Shown here one piece after another: positions 16,832-26,205 of a DNA stretch of 64,000 bases (position 1 is the first letter of the stretch; the number at the start of each line of letters is the position of its first letter). The notes under the pieces are model-generated. The model was not told the DNA's origin. It saw only the letters and a program-made list of their open reading frames with translations, and made no database searches. Origin of the DNA: Geminicoccaceae bacterium (GTDB taxonomy: Bacteria; Pseudomonadota; Alphaproteobacteria; Geminicoccales; Geminicoccaceae); the NCBI GenBank assembly GCA_025999455.1, contig AP024683.1, positions 1,929,501 through 1,993,500 on the forward strand. The letters run 5' to 3'. The position numbers were made by a program, and so were the translations under genes.

Positions 16832-19150
16832 ATGGCGGAAGAGCGGTCCGCAGCGGCGACCCGCTGCCCCTTGGACCACGAGGCGGCGAGCCGCGCCCTC
16901 GCCTGCGCGTTCGACCCGTTCGTCGCCGACTACATGGCCGACCCGGCGGGTTTCGTGCGGCGGGTGGCGGGCGAGCGGCCGATCTTCTACGCGCCCGAGC
17001 TCGGCTATTGGGTCGTCACCCGCTACGACACGATCAAGGCGATCTTCCGGGATCCCTGGACCTTCAGCCCGGCCAACGTGCTGGAGCCGGTCGAGCCGCA
17101 CACACCCGAAGCGCGCGCCGTCCTCGACCGCTACGGCTACGCCATGGCGCGGACCCTCGTGAACGAGGACGAGCCGCAGCACATGCAGCGCCGGCGCGTG
17201 CTCATGGCGCCCTTCACGCCGGAGCATCTGGCGGCCCACGAGCCGCTCGTCCGCAAGCTCGTGCGCGAGGCGGTCGATTCGTTCGTGGACGAGGGCCGGG
17301 TCGACCTCGTCGAGCGGCTCTTGTGGCCCGTGCCCTTCACCGTGGCGCTCCACTTCCTCGGCATCGACGAAGAGGACCAGAAGCGCATGAAGCGCTTCTC
17401 GATCGCGCACACGGTCAACGCCTTCGGCCGCCCGACCCCCGAACAGCGCCTCGCGATCGCCGAAACGGTCGGTCAGTTCTGGCAGTTCTCGGGCGAGATC
17501 CTGGAAAAGATGCGCCGGACGCCAGACGGCCCGGGCTGGATGCGTTATTCCATCCGCCAGCAGAAACTCTACCCCGAGATCGTCACCGATTCCTACCTCC
17601 ATTCGATGATGATGGCGATCATCGTGGCCGCCCACGAGACGACCGCCTTCGCCGCCGCCAACGCCGTACGCACGCTCCTCTCGAAGCCCGGGGTCTGGCG
17701 GGAGCTGCACGAAGATCCGGCGCTGATCTCCCCCGCCGTCGAGGAATGTCTGCGGCTCGACGGCTCGATCGCGTCTTGGCGGCGCAAGACGACGCGCGAG
17801 GTCGAGGTCGAGGGCGTGCGGCTTCCGGCGGGGGCCAAGCTCCTCCTCGTCGTGGCCGCGGCCAATCGCGACCCCGCCCACTTCCCCGACCCCGAAACGC
17901 TCGACATCCGCCGCGAGAACGCCCAGGACCATCTGACCTTCGGCTTCGGGGCGCATCAATGCCTCGGCAAGAATTTGGGTCGGATGGAGATCCAGATCAT
18001 GCTCGAGGAGCTCACCCGCCGCTTGCCGCATCTGCGGCTCTGCGCGCAGGAGCTCGAATGGGTCCCGAACCTCTCCTTCCGCGGGCCGCAGCATCTCTTG
18101 GTGGAATGGGATCCGGCCCAGAACCCGGAGCGGCGTGATCCGAGCCTGCGCGCCCGCTCGCATCCGGCGCGGATCGGCGCCCCGCTCGCCCGCGACCGGG
18201 TCCGCCGACTCGTGGTCCGCGAGGTCGCGCCGCTCGCCGAGGACGTCGTGGGCCTCGTCCTCGAGGCCCCGGAGGGTGGGCCGCTGCCGCGCTGGTCGCC
18301 GGGCGCGCACATCGAGGTCGAATGCGGCGATCCCGACCGGGCGCGCGCCTATTCGCTCTGCTCGGATCCGGACGATGTGGGACGCTGGCGGATCGCGGTC
18401 CTGCGCGAGCCCCGGGGCCGCGGCGGCTCGGCCTGGATCCACGAGGCGGTGCGGCCGGGGACGATCCTCCGCGTCCGTGGCCCGCGCAACCGCTTCCCGT
18501 TCGACGAGGCGTTTTCCGGGCCGATCCTCTTCCTCGCGGGTGGGATCGGCGTCACGCCCCTCCTGCCGATGGCGGCGCGAGCGCGGGCCCTCGGCCGCGA
18601 CTACCGCTTCGTCTATTGCGGCCGCAGCCGCGCGCGCATGGCCTTCCTCGACGAGCTCGGGGCGGCGCACGGGCCGTGGCTCGAGGTCGCGGTGAGCGAG
18701 GAGGGCACCCGGCTCGACCTCGACGATCTCGTGGCCTCGCTGCCGGCCAGTGTGCGGATCTGGGCCTGTGGGCCGACCCGGATGCTCGACGCGCTCGAGC
18801 GGCTCCTCGAGGGGCGGCCCGAGGGCACGCTCACGACCGAACGCTTCGCCGCGACCACGAGCCGGCTCGATCCCTCGCGCGAGCGCGCCTTCGCGGTCGA
18901 GCTCGCGCATACGGGCCTCACCCTCGAGGTCCCGCCCGACCGCATCTTGCTCGAGGTCCTGCGCGGCGCCAACGTCGATCTCCCGAGCGACTGCGAGGAG
19001 GGTTTGTGCGGCACCTGCGAGGTCGAGGTCCTCGAAGGCGAGGTCGAGCATCGCGACGCCGTCCTCTCGCGTGCCGAACGGGCCCAGAACCGGAAGATGA
19101 TGGCCTGCTGCTCGCGGGCCGCGGGCCCCCGCCTCGTGCTCGGGCTCTGA
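16832..19150 (+). CDS. Self-sufficient cytochrome P450 fused to phthalate-dioxygenase-type reductase (CYP116B-like)
   Basis: 772 residues. The P450 part (about 1-430) has the I-helix AHETT (267-271), ExxR at 305-308 and heme ligand Cys377 in FGFGAHQCLG. A linker leads to an FMN/NADH reductase (about 450-680; ARAYSLCSD, GGIGVTPLLPM) and a 2Fe-2S ferredoxin end (Cys721, Cys726, Cys729, Cys759 or 760). One chain thus passes electrons from a nicotinamide cofactor to heme, as in the CYP116B class, whose members hydroxylate or dealkylate diverse compounds. GGGAGG is ten bases before ATG 16832. It is flanked by two TRAP operons; substrate unknown. Confidence 0.95.
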   Translation: MAEERSAAATRCPLDHEAASRALACAFDPFVADYMADPAGFVRRVAGERPIFYAPELGYWVVTRYDTIKAIFRDPWTFSPANVLEPVEPHTPEARAVLDRYGYAMARTLVNEDEPQHMQRRRVLMAPFTPEHLAAHEPLVRKLVREAVDSFVDEGRVDLVERLLWPVPFTVALHFLGIDEEDQKRMKRFSIAHTVNAFGRPTPEQRLAIAETVGQFWQFSGEILEKMRRTPDGPGWMRYSIRQQKLYPEIVTDSYLHSMMMAIIVAAHETTAFAAANAVRTLLSKPGVWRELHEDPALISPAVEECLRLDGSIASWRRKTTREVEVEGVRLPAGAKLLLVVAAANRDPAHFPDPETLDIRRENAQDHLTFGFGAHQCLGKNLGRMEIQIMLEELTRRLPHLRLCAQELEWVPNLSFRGPQHLLVEWDPAQNPERRDPSLRARSHPARIGAPLARDRVRRLVVREVAPLAEDVVGLVLEAPEGGPLPRWSPGAHIEVECGDPDRARAYSLCSDPDDVGRWRIAVLREPRGRGGSAWIHEAVRPGTILRVRGPRNRFPFDEAFSGPILFLAGGIGVTPLLPMAARARALGRDYRFVYCGRSRARMAFLDELGAAHGPWLEVAVSEEGTRLDLDDLVASLPASVRIWACGPTRMLDALERLLEGRPEGTLTTERFAATTSRLDPSRERAFAVELAHTGLTLEVPPDRILLEVLRGANVDLPSDCEEGLCGTCEVEVLEGEVEHRDAVLSRAERAQNRKMMACCSRAAGPRLVLGL

Positions 19151-19155
19151 GCCGA

Positions 19156-20442
19156 TCAGCCCATCACCTGGCGCGGCAGCCAGAGGGCGAGGTCGGGGAC
19201 GAGCGCCAAGAGACCGATCAGGGCGAGCATGGCGAGGAGGAAGGGGAGGACGCCTGTGATCACCTCCTCGATCCGGCCCTCCGGCCGCAGCGACTGGACG
19301 ACGAAGAGGTTGAGGCCCACGGGCGGGGTGATGAGGGCCGCTTCCACGAGCACGATGATGACGACGCCGAGCCAGATCGGGTCGAAGCCCAGGGCGACCA
19401 TGACCGGGACCACGACCGGCACGGTCGTGATCATCATCGAGAGTGTCTCCATGAAGCAGCCGAGCACGAGGTAGAAGAGCACCATCGCGAGGAACATCGC
19501 CCAGGGCGAGAGGCCGAGCTGGGTGATCGCGTCGGTGAGCTGGCGGGTGAGGCCGATCGCCGAGAGAACGAAATTGAGGATCGCCGCGGCGATCACGACC
19601 GAGAGGATCATGGTCGAAGTCTTGATCGTGCTCTCGAGCGCCTCGCCCAGCATGGCAAGCGAAAGCCGGCCCCCGAGTGCCGCCAAGAGGAGGGCGCCGA
19701 GCACACCGAGCGAGGCGGCCTCCGTGGGCGTGGCCCAACCCAGATAGATCGAGCCCACGACCAGGAAGAAGATGAAAAGGGGCGGGAGGAGGTCGAGGAG
19801 GGCCAGGAGGCGCGCGCGCAGGGTGGCCGTCTCGACCCGGCCGGTGCGTTCGGATCGGAGCCCCGCGGCGATCGCGACCACGAGCATGAAGGCGAGGGCC
19901 AAGAGCACGCCCGGGACGAGGGCGGCCAAATAGAGGCGCGGGATCGAGCTGTCGGTCAGGACCGCGTAGAGGATGATGTTGATCGAGGGCGGGATCAGGA
20001 TGCCGAGCGTGCCGCCGGCGGCGAGCGAGCCCGCGAACAGCTTCTCGTCGTAGCCGAAGGTCCGGGCCTGCGGGAGCGCCACCGTGCCGACCGTGGCGGC
20101 GGTCGCGACCGAGGAGCCCGAGGTCGCGGCGAACAGGGCGCAGGCGCCGATGTTGGCGTGCATGAGCCCGCCCGGCAGCCAGGAGAGCCAGAGCGAGAGG
20201 GCGGCGTACATCCGCTCGGCCACACCGGCGCGCAACAGGATCTCGCCCAAGAGCACGAAGAGCGGGATCGCCACCAACAAGAAGTCCTTGCCCGTGTTCC
20301 AGGCGATCTCGCCCGCGGCGAGGGTCAAGGGCACGGGCGCGAAGAGCTCGTCGAGGAGAAGAGCGAGCACACCCAGAGCGGCCGCCACGGGAAGACCCGC
20401 GGCGAGCAGGAGCAACAAGAGACCGAGGGCGGTCGCGATCAC
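19156..20442 (-). CDS. TRAP transporter large permease (DctM), operon 2
   Basis: 428 residues, multi-helix membrane protein with AAGGTLGILIPPS, GWATPTEAASLG and TPPVGLNLFVVQ, all typical of DctM. Its ATG overlaps the small-permease stop by four bases. Its stop is only 5 bases from the stop of the convergent P450 gene, leaving no room for a separate terminator. Confidence 0.94.
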   Translation of the reverse strand: MIATALGLLLLLLAAGLPVAAALGVLALLLDELFAPVPLTLAAGEIAWNTGKDFLLVAIPLFVLLGEILLRAGVAERMYAALSLWLSWLPGGLMHANIGACALFAATSGSSVATAATVGTVALPQARTFGYDEKLFAGSLAAGGTLGILIPPSINIILYAVLTDSSIPRLYLAALVPGVLLALAFMLVVAIAAGLRSERTGRVETATLRARLLALLDLLPPLFIFFLVVGSIYLGWATPTEAASLGVLGALLLAALGGRLSLAMLGEALESTIKTSTMILSVVIAAAILNFVLSAIGLTRQLTDAITQLGLSPWAMFLAMVLFYLVLGCFMETLSMMITTVPVVVPVMVALGFDPIWLGVVIIVLVEAALITPPVGLNLFVVQSLRPEGRIEEVITGVLPFLLAMLALIGLLALVPDLALWLPRQVMG

Positions 20443-21068
20443 GCCGAGCCTCGTCGTTCGGCCGCCGCTTCCTCGGCGAGGGTGCGCGAGCCCGCGAGCC
20501 GCTGCACGGTCGCCCGATCGCCGCGCAGGAGGGCGAGCCCGGCGCGCAAGGTGAGCGGTACCGCCACGAGGAGGTGGAGGGCGAAGCCCGCCACCCAGAG
20601 GCTCTGCGGGATCCAGAGCGGGGTGGCGAGCGGGGTCGTGGCGCGCGAGTCGAAGGCCAGGCTCTCGGCGAGCACGAGCCCGGCGCGCTGGCCCAAGAGG
20701 GCGAGGAAGCCCGTGAGCACGAGCAGGGCCAGGAGGTCCAGCAGGGCCACGAGCCGACCCGGCAACCGGGTGTAGAGCGCGTCGACCCGCACGTGGCCGC
20801 GTTCCACGAGCACCCAGGCGAGCCCCCAGCTCGTGGCGATGGCGAGCGCGTAGCCCGAGAGCTCGTCGGCCCCGCCGAGGCTCACGGCGAAGAGCCCGCG
20901 CAGGAGGACCTCGGCCGCGACCAGGAAGGCCGCGGCGAGGATCAGGAGACCACCCGCGCGGGCGACCGGGCGGGCGATCCGACGGGCGAGGGCGAGCCAG
21001 GCATCGAGCCCGGCTTCGAGCCGGTCCGCCGCTGCGCGACGGGGTCCGGGCGTCGCCGGCGCGCTCAA
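20439..21068 (-). CDS. TRAP transporter small permease (DctQ), operon 2
   Basis: About 209 residues with four predicted membrane helices; WVLVERGHVRVDAL is the conserved DctQ loop. The start is taken as TTG 21068, which overlaps the binding-protein stop (TTGA); no ATG or GTG lies in the right place. It is a little longer than usual because of a charged C-terminal tail (AEEAAAERRGSA). Confidence 0.85.
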   Translation of the reverse strand: MSAPATPGPRRAAADRLEAGLDAWLALARRIARPVARAGGLLILAAAFLVAAEVLLRGLFAVSLGGADELSGYALAIATSWGLAWVLVERGHVRVDALYTRLPGRLVALLDLLALLVLTGFLALLGQRAGLVLAESLAFDSRATTPLATPLWIPQSLWVAGFALHLLVAVPLTLRAGLALLRGDRATVQRLAGSRTLAEEAAAERRGSA

Positions 21069-22114
21069 GGCTTGGCGGTGATGCCGACGATCGCGCCGAC
21101 CGTGGCGTTCCACTCCTGCACGCACTCGGCCCCGCAGCGGGCGGCCCATTTCGGCACGACGACCTCGCGCAGGACGCGACCCAGGGTCTCGCGGTCTTTG
21201 TCGGAGACGGGCACGAGCGTCATCTTGCCCTTGCTGCCCATCGTACAGGTGTCGCGGCCGATGTTGCAGTCGATGCCCTGCTGCGTCTCCTCGTCCATGG
21301 CCTTCCAGATCCGGTCCTCGAGGTCCCTGATCTCGCGGACGAGGAACTCGCGGACGGGTGGTGCCAGGCGCTCCCAGCTCTTGAGGTTGACGGCGTGCAT
21401 CACCTGGCTCCAGCCGACCGGCAAGGCGTAGAGATGGGTCGTGACTTCGTACCATTTGGCGGCGTTGCCGGAGAGCGTGCCGGTGATGGCGCAGTCGACG
21501 ACCTTGTTCTGGAGTGCGGGGACGACCTCGGAGAAGGACATGGTGACCCCGGTCCCGCCGAGCGCCTCGACGAACTCGGCGAGCGTGCGATTGCCGGTCC
21601 GCACCTTCTTGCCGCGCAGATCCTCGAGGCCGGAAATCGCACCGTTGCAGTAGATGACCTGGGCCGGGTAGGGCCAGATCGCGAGGACCTGGATGCCGAA
21701 CCGCTCGCGGTAGAAGCGGTCGTAGACAGGCCGGTAGGCGTCCGAGATGCGCCGGGCGGTGGCGACGTCGGGGGCGAGCCCGGCGAGGTCGATCGCCTCG
21801 TTGCGGGCGTCGTCGCCCGCGACGTAGCCGAGCACCGTCGAGCCGAAGTCGATCACGCCGAGCCGCATGAGGCGGAAGATCTCCGCCCCTTTGAGCCCCA
21901 TCTCGTTGAAGGGCGTGATCTCGGCGGTGATCGCTCCTTTCGACTTCTCGGGGATTTCGCGGGTCCAGAAAGGCTGCTCGAAGTTCTTGTACTGCGAAAG
22001 GTTGCCCCAAGCACCCACGACCTTGAGATGGGTGCGCGGGAGATCCTGAGCGGCCGCCTGGCCGATCACGAGGGTCGTCCAAGCGGCGAGCGCCGCCGAC
22101 AGGAGCACACGCAT
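21065..22114 (-). CDS. TRAP substrate-binding protein (DctP), operon 2
   Basis: 349 residues. A Sec signal peptide ends near GQAAAQ. The DctP fold is recognisable in LKGAEIFRLMRLG and LRGKKVRTGNRTLAEF. The C-terminal third has four Cys residues in pairs (DCNIGRDTC and RCGAEC), unusual for the family and possibly disulfides. ATG 22114 follows GGGAGGAAGACC; an earlier frame start at 22156 is less likely. The DUF1445 gene lies 38 bases upstream on the same strand. Confidence 0.9.
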   Translation of the reverse strand: MRVLLSAALAAWTTLVIGQAAAQDLPRTHLKVVGAWGNLSQYKNFEQPFWTREIPEKSKGAITAEITPFNEMGLKGAEIFRLMRLGVIDFGSTVLGYVAGDDARNEAIDLAGLAPDVATARRISDAYRPVYDRFYRERFGIQVLAIWPYPAQVIYCNGAISGLEDLRGKKVRTGNRTLAEFVEALGGTGVTMSFSEVVPALQNKVVDCAITGTLSGNAAKWYEVTTHLYALPVGWSQVMHAVNLKSWERLAPPVREFLVREIRDLEDRIWKAMDEETQQGIDCNIGRDTCTMGSKGKMTLVPVSDKDRETLGRVLREVVVPKWAARCGAECVQEWNATVGAIVGITAKP

Positions 22115-22152
22115 GGTCTTCCTCCCTTTCCGAGCGAAACTACTGATCGTCC

Positions 22153-22953
22153 TCACGACAGAGCGAGCCGGGCGTTGCGCAGGTCGGTCACCAACATCGA
22201 CCCCGGCGCATGGGTGATGGCGAAGGGCAACCGCGCCTCGACGAGGACCGCCTGCGGGGTCACCCCACAGGCCCAGAAGACCGGCAGCTCGTCCTCGTGG
22301 ACGGGCACGGGATCACCGTAATCGGGACGGGCGAGGTCGGCGATCCCGACGAGCCGCGGATCGCCGAGATGGACCGGGGCGCCGTGGACGGCCGGGAAAC
22401 GCGCCGTGATCTGGATCGCGCGGATCGCATCGGCGGCCCGGAGCGGCCGCATCGAGACGACCATCGGGCCACGGAACGGGCCGGCCGGCGCGCAGGCGAT
22501 GGTCGTGCGGTACATCGGCACGTTGCAGCCGAGCTCCAGATGGCGCAGCGGCACCCCCGCTTCGAGAAGGGCCTCTTCGAAGCTGAAGGAGCAGCCGAGC
22601 ACGAAGGCGACGAGATCGGGCCGCCAATGGGCGCGGATGTCGGTCGGCTCCTCGACGAGGACACCCTCGCGCCAGACGCGGTAGCGCGGCAGGTCGGTGC
22701 GCAGGTCGAGATCCTCACCGAGTGCCGGAAGGCGCGGATCGCCCGGCTCGGACACCGCGAGGAGCGGGCAGGGCTTGGGGTTGCGTTGGCAGAAGCGGAG
22801 GAAGGCCGAGGCCTCTCGTTCGGGAAGGACGACGAGGTTGCCCTGGACGAAGCCCGGGGCGAGGCCGGCCGTGTGGCCCGCATGACCTCTCCTCGCCAGG
22901 AGCCGCGCGTCCCGACCCGTCGCGGCCGAGAGCTTTTCGGTGGTGGTTCCCAT
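22153..22953 (-). CDS. DUF1445 / D-glutamate cyclase-like protein
   Basis: 266 residues matching the DUF1445 (YcsI-like, 'putative hydro-lyase') family: [18 protein letters not shown] near the N-terminus and the closing CGVTPQAVL...ITHAPGSM segment are characteristic. Animal members with this domain convert D-glutamate to 5-oxo-D-proline; the bacterial role is not settled. ATG 22953 follows GAGGTGAG. It lies between a HAD phosphatase gene and TRAP operon 2 on the same strand, so the importer may bring in a glutamate-like or hydroxy acid for it (inference). Confidence 0.85.
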   Translation of the reverse strand: MGTTTEKLSAATGRDARLLARRGHAGHTAGLAPGFVQGNLVVLPEREASAFLRFCQRNPKPCPLLAVSEPGDPRLPALGEDLDLRTDLPRYRVWREGVLVEEPTDIRAHWRPDLVAFVLGCSFSFEEALLEAGVPLRHLELGCNVPMYRTTIACAPAGPFRGPMVVSMRPLRAADAIRAIQITARFPAVHGAPVHLGDPRLVGIADLARPDYGDPVPVHEDELPVFWACGVTPQAVLVEARLPFAITHAPGSMLVTDLRNARLALS

Positions 22954-23020
22954 CGAGCTCACCTCTTCTCTCGTCCTCCGCTCGGCGAAGCGTGGGCCGT
23001 ACCGACGAGCACCCGACGGC

Positions 23021-23725
23021 TCACCGCCCCACGAGCGCCACGAGCTCGGCCGCGTTTCCGAGCACGAGATCGGCGGCCGAGAGGTCGTCGCCCGCCGTGT
23101 AGAGGCTCGGGATCGCCACGACCGGCATCCCGGCTCCCTTGGCGGCGAGGACCCCATTGCGCGAGTCTTCGACCGCGAGCGCCCGCTCCGGCCGCACGCC
23201 GAGCCGCTCGAGGGCGAGCCGGTAGACCTCGGGGTCGGGCTTCTTGCGCGCCGTGTCCTCGCCGCAGACCAGAGTCGCGAACCAGGCACGCGGGAGCGCC
23301 TCGGGATGGGCATCGAAAAGGGCCTCGACATTGGCCCGGCTCGTCGTCGTGGCGATCGCGAGCCGGAGGTCGAGGGCTCGGGCCCGGGCGAGGAGCTCGG
23401 CGATCCCGGGGCAAAGGCGCACCTCGCCGCGCCGGACCCCTTCGGCGTAGAGCTCGGTCTTGCGGGCGTGCAGCCGGCGGACGAACGGGTCCTCGTGGCC
23501 GGCTAGGGTGGCCGCCCGCGCGGGCTCGACCTCGCAAACGAACCGCCAGATCCGCTCGCGCCCGCCGGTCGTGGTCAAGAGCCGTCGATAGTCCTCGACC
23601 GACCAGGACCAGGGCAGACCGGCTTCGGCGAAGGCGCGGTTGAAGCTCAGCCGATGCAGCTCCTCGGTCTCGGCGAGCGTGCCGTCGACGTCGAAGATCA
23701 AGGTGTCGAGCGAGAAGCCGCGCAT
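23021..23725 (-). CDS. HAD-superfamily phosphatase, CbbY/beta-phosphoglucomutase-like
   Basis: 234 residues. HAD motif I is FDVDGT (Asp12 and Asp14), motif II is the ATTTS segment, motif III is KKPDPEVY and motif IV is AVEDSRNG. The helical cap and HxLSFNRAF start resemble CbbY-type sugar phosphatases. ATG 23725 is preceded by GGGAGGGAGG. It heads a possible operon with DUF1445 and TRAP genes (67-base gap). The substrate is a small phosphorylated compound, not identifiable here. Confidence 0.88.
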   Translation of the reverse strand: MRGFSLDTLIFDVDGTLAETEELHRLSFNRAFAEAGLPWSWSVEDYRRLLTTTGGRERIWRFVCEVEPARAATLAGHEDPFVRRLHARKTELYAEGVRRGEVRLCPGIAELLARARALDLRLAIATTTSRANVEALFDAHPEALPRAWFATLVCGEDTARKKPDPEVYRLALERLGVRPERALAVEDSRNGVLAAKGAGMPVVAIPSLYTAGDDLSAADLVLGNAAELVALVGR

Positions 23726-23840
23726 CCTCCCTCCCGTCGCGGAACCCGGCGGCTCGGGGGTGCCGGCCGTCCTCTCCCGACTTCCCGCCACCCGGTGCGG
23801 GATGATAGGCGATTGTCGGGCGGTTTCCGAGGCGCCGCGC

Positions 23841-24548
23841 ATGGAAATCCTCCTCTTCGTGGCCGGTACGGTCGCCCTCCTCGCGGGCTGGTGGTGGCTC
23901 GCCCGCAAGACGGCGGCCGAGCGGGATGGGCTCGCTCGTGTCCTGGGCCTCGCCCCGTTGCCCGCCGGCCCGGACGAGAGCCGCGCCGAGCGCGGGTTCG
24001 AACACCAGCAACGGGTCGCCGCGGGCACGCTCGGCGGCCGGCCGGTCGAGCTCTGGATCCGGTCCTGGCGACGGGCGCGGCGAGCGGGTCCCGGGCCCTC
24101 GATCCGGACGCTGCTCGTGCTGCCGATCGCCGAGGGGGGCGGGGCGACGCGGCTGGGGGTCGAGCCGCGCTCGCGGGCTTCCGTCCTCGATGCCTGGTTC
24201 GGGCCGAGCGAAGAGGTCGCGACCGGCGATCCCGACTTCGATTCGACCTTCGCCGTGGTGACCAGCGACTCGGCGAAGGCATCGGCCCTGCTCGATTCCG
24301 AACTGCGCCGCGGTCTGCTCGCGTGGCGGCGGCGGTTCGTGGGCGCGGCTGGCTCGGGGGCGGCGGAGAAGCTCGCCGATGCGGCGGCGGGCGCGGTCCT
24401 CGAGGTCGAACCCGGCCGGATCCTCTGGGCGGTGCCGGGCTCGCCCCGGCCGGAACTCGAAGAAAGGCTCCGCGCCGCCCTGCCGTTCCTCGAAGCGCTC
24501 GCCCGGAAGCTCGAACGGGCGGCCGATCGGCCCGATCGGGCGGCATGA
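23841..24548 (+). CDS. Unknown protein with N-terminal membrane anchor
   Basis: 235 residues, not recognised. Residues 1-20 are a membrane helix (MEILLFVAGTVALLAGWWWL) followed by Arg/Lys, so the bulk probably faces the cytoplasm. The rest alternates beta-rich and Ala/Glu-helical segments without Cys clusters or catalytic motifs. The start ATG 23841 opens right after a divergent 115-base gap with the HAD gene. GC-rich codon use matches the neighbours. The sugar-type ABC importer follows 110 bases downstream on the same strand. Confidence 0.7.
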   Translation: MEILLFVAGTVALLAGWWWLARKTAAERDGLARVLGLAPLPAGPDESRAERGFEHQQRVAAGTLGGRPVELWIRSWRRARRAGPGPSIRTLLVLPIAEGGGATRLGVEPRSRASVLDAWFGPSEEVATGDPDFDSTFAVVTSDSAKASALLDSELRRGLLAWRRRFVGAAGSGAAEKLADAAAGAVLEVEPGRILWAVPGSPRPELEERLRAALPFLEALARKLERAADRPDRAA

Positions 24549-24658
24549 GGCGGAACCGGTGCTACGGCCTTGCAGCGGCCCGCCTTACTCGCCGCCCCGG
24601 GCCGCGCTAGAAAGCTCGTCGAGCCGGAAGTCGATCCGGCCCGCAGGGAGGTTCGAGA

Positions 24659-26113
24659 ATGAGGAGGATGCGCAGGCGCGAGATGCTGGCCGCGGCGGCC
24701 GCGGCGGGCGTGCTCACGGCCACCGGGCGGCCGGCTCGGGCCGGCTCGGCCGCGGCGATCGCGGTCGAGGCCGCCAAGAAGCTCGGGCCGCAAGAGATCA
24801 CGATCGTCTGGGAAGCGGGGCTGCAGTCGCTCGATCCGCTCAATTTCAGCGGTCCCTTGTGGGAGAAGCAGACCGGCATCAAGGTCAAGGTGATCGAGGT
24901 GCCGACCGCCGAGATGTTCACGAAGATCCTGCAGGAGCACCGGGCCGGCACCGGCGCCTACGACGCCTTGAACGTGATCCCGGCCTGGATGGCCGATCTC
25001 GTGCGGGCCGGCGCGCTCGAGCCCCTCGACCCGTACGTCGACAAGTACGGCTACCGGGACGAACTGAAAGAGATCGCGCCGGTCTACCGGGACAACCAGA
25101 TGACCGTGGGCGGCAAGATCTACGGCTTCCCGGACGACGGCGACGTCTTCGTCATGTACTACCGGAAGGACGTGCTCGGCGATCCCAAGGTCCAGGCGAC
25201 CTACAAGGCCAAGACCGGCAAGGACATGCCGGTGCCGCCCAAGACCTGGGAAGAGCTCGCCGACGTGGCCGCCGCGATCAACGAGGCGACCGGCAAGAAG
25301 CCTTACGGCTGCGCCTTCTTCCGCGAGCCGCCCTACATGCAGTTCATGTTCCAGGAGCGGTTCCGCAACAACGGCGGCAAGTTCTTCGACGCCGCGACGA
25401 TGAAGGCCACCATCAACAGCGAGGCCGGGCTCAAGACCTTCCAGGGCTGGCTCAAGGAGAACGAGCTCGGCCCGCCGGGCATGGTCTCCTGGGGCTTCGT
25501 CGAGAACCTTGCGGCGTTCCTCAAAGGCGACACGGCCATCACGATCTCCTGGCCGCCCTACGGGCGCTGGGCGGCGGGTTACGGGACCGAGGAGAAGGCC
25601 CTTTCCTGGGTGCCCAAGTCGCAGATCGCGGGCAAAGTCGGCTACGCCATGCCACCCGGCGGCCATCCCCAGCTCGCGGCCGGCTTCTCGCTCTGCGTCT
25701 CGGCCTCGTCCAAGAAGAAGGAGGCGGCCTATCTCTTCATCCAGTGGCTCAATTCGAAGGAGATCTCGCTCCAGCGGGTCCAGCTGCCCTATGCACTCAG
25801 GGATCCGTTCCGCGAGAGCCACTTCGCCTCCGAGGAGTACCGCAAGCGCTGGCCCGAGGCGCCCGAATATCTGGCCGCACTCCAGGCCGGGGCGGTGAAC
25901 GGGCTCCTCGATCTCTCGCTCATCCAGACCGACAAGTACGAGGAGGCGCTCCGCCAGGGCATCTCGCGGCTCTGGGCGGGCGAGGATCCGAAGAAGATCC
26001 TCGACGACGTCGCGGCGCAATGGGACCGCATCACCCAGCAGATCGGCGTCGAACGGCAGAAGGCGGCCTATGCCGAATGGGCCGCCAAGCCCAACGCCTA
26101 TCCCAAGCTCTGA
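24659..26113 (+). CDS. ABC transporter sugar-type solute-binding protein
   Basis: 484 residues, family 1 extracellular binding protein (CUT1 type). The N-terminus MRRMRRREML followed by an Ala-rich hydrophobic stretch is a Tat/Sec signal. KIYGFPDDGDVFVMYYRKD, PKTWEELADVAAAIN and the late AYLFIQWLNS segment are typical. Delivers a sugar or polyol to the two permeases that follow. A purine-rich GGGAGG site lies before the start. Confidence 0.92.
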   Translation: MRRMRRREMLAAAAAAGVLTATGRPARAGSAAAIAVEAAKKLGPQEITIVWEAGLQSLDPLNFSGPLWEKQTGIKVKVIEVPTAEMFTKILQEHRAGTGAYDALNVIPAWMADLVRAGALEPLDPYVDKYGYRDELKEIAPVYRDNQMTVGGKIYGFPDDGDVFVMYYRKDVLGDPKVQATYKAKTGKDMPVPPKTWEELADVAAAINEATGKKPYGCAFFREPPYMQFMFQERFRNNGGKFFDAATMKATINSEAGLKTFQGWLKENELGPPGMVSWGFVENLAAFLKGDTAITISWPPYGRWAAGYGTEEKALSWVPKSQIAGKVGYAMPPGGHPQLAAGFSLCVSASSKKKEAAYLFIQWLNSKEISLQRVQLPYALRDPFRESHFASEEYRKRWPEAPEYLAALQAGAVNGLLDLSLIQTDKYEEALRQGISRLWAGEDPKKILDDVAAQWDRITQQIGVERQKAAYAEWAAKPNAYPKL

Positions 26114-26205
26114 ACGCCGCGCCCGGCCGAGGCGACGCCACTCGGCCGGGCGTCTCTCCGTTCAAGATCCTATTCTAGGTCGATGATCCTGTAAAGGGAG
26201 GAGCG

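Noticed and set aside
16712-19738. 1,008-codon minus-strand frame over the P450 gene
   Set aside because: Reverse of a P450-reductase with every catalytic motif; no ribosome site or homology of its own.
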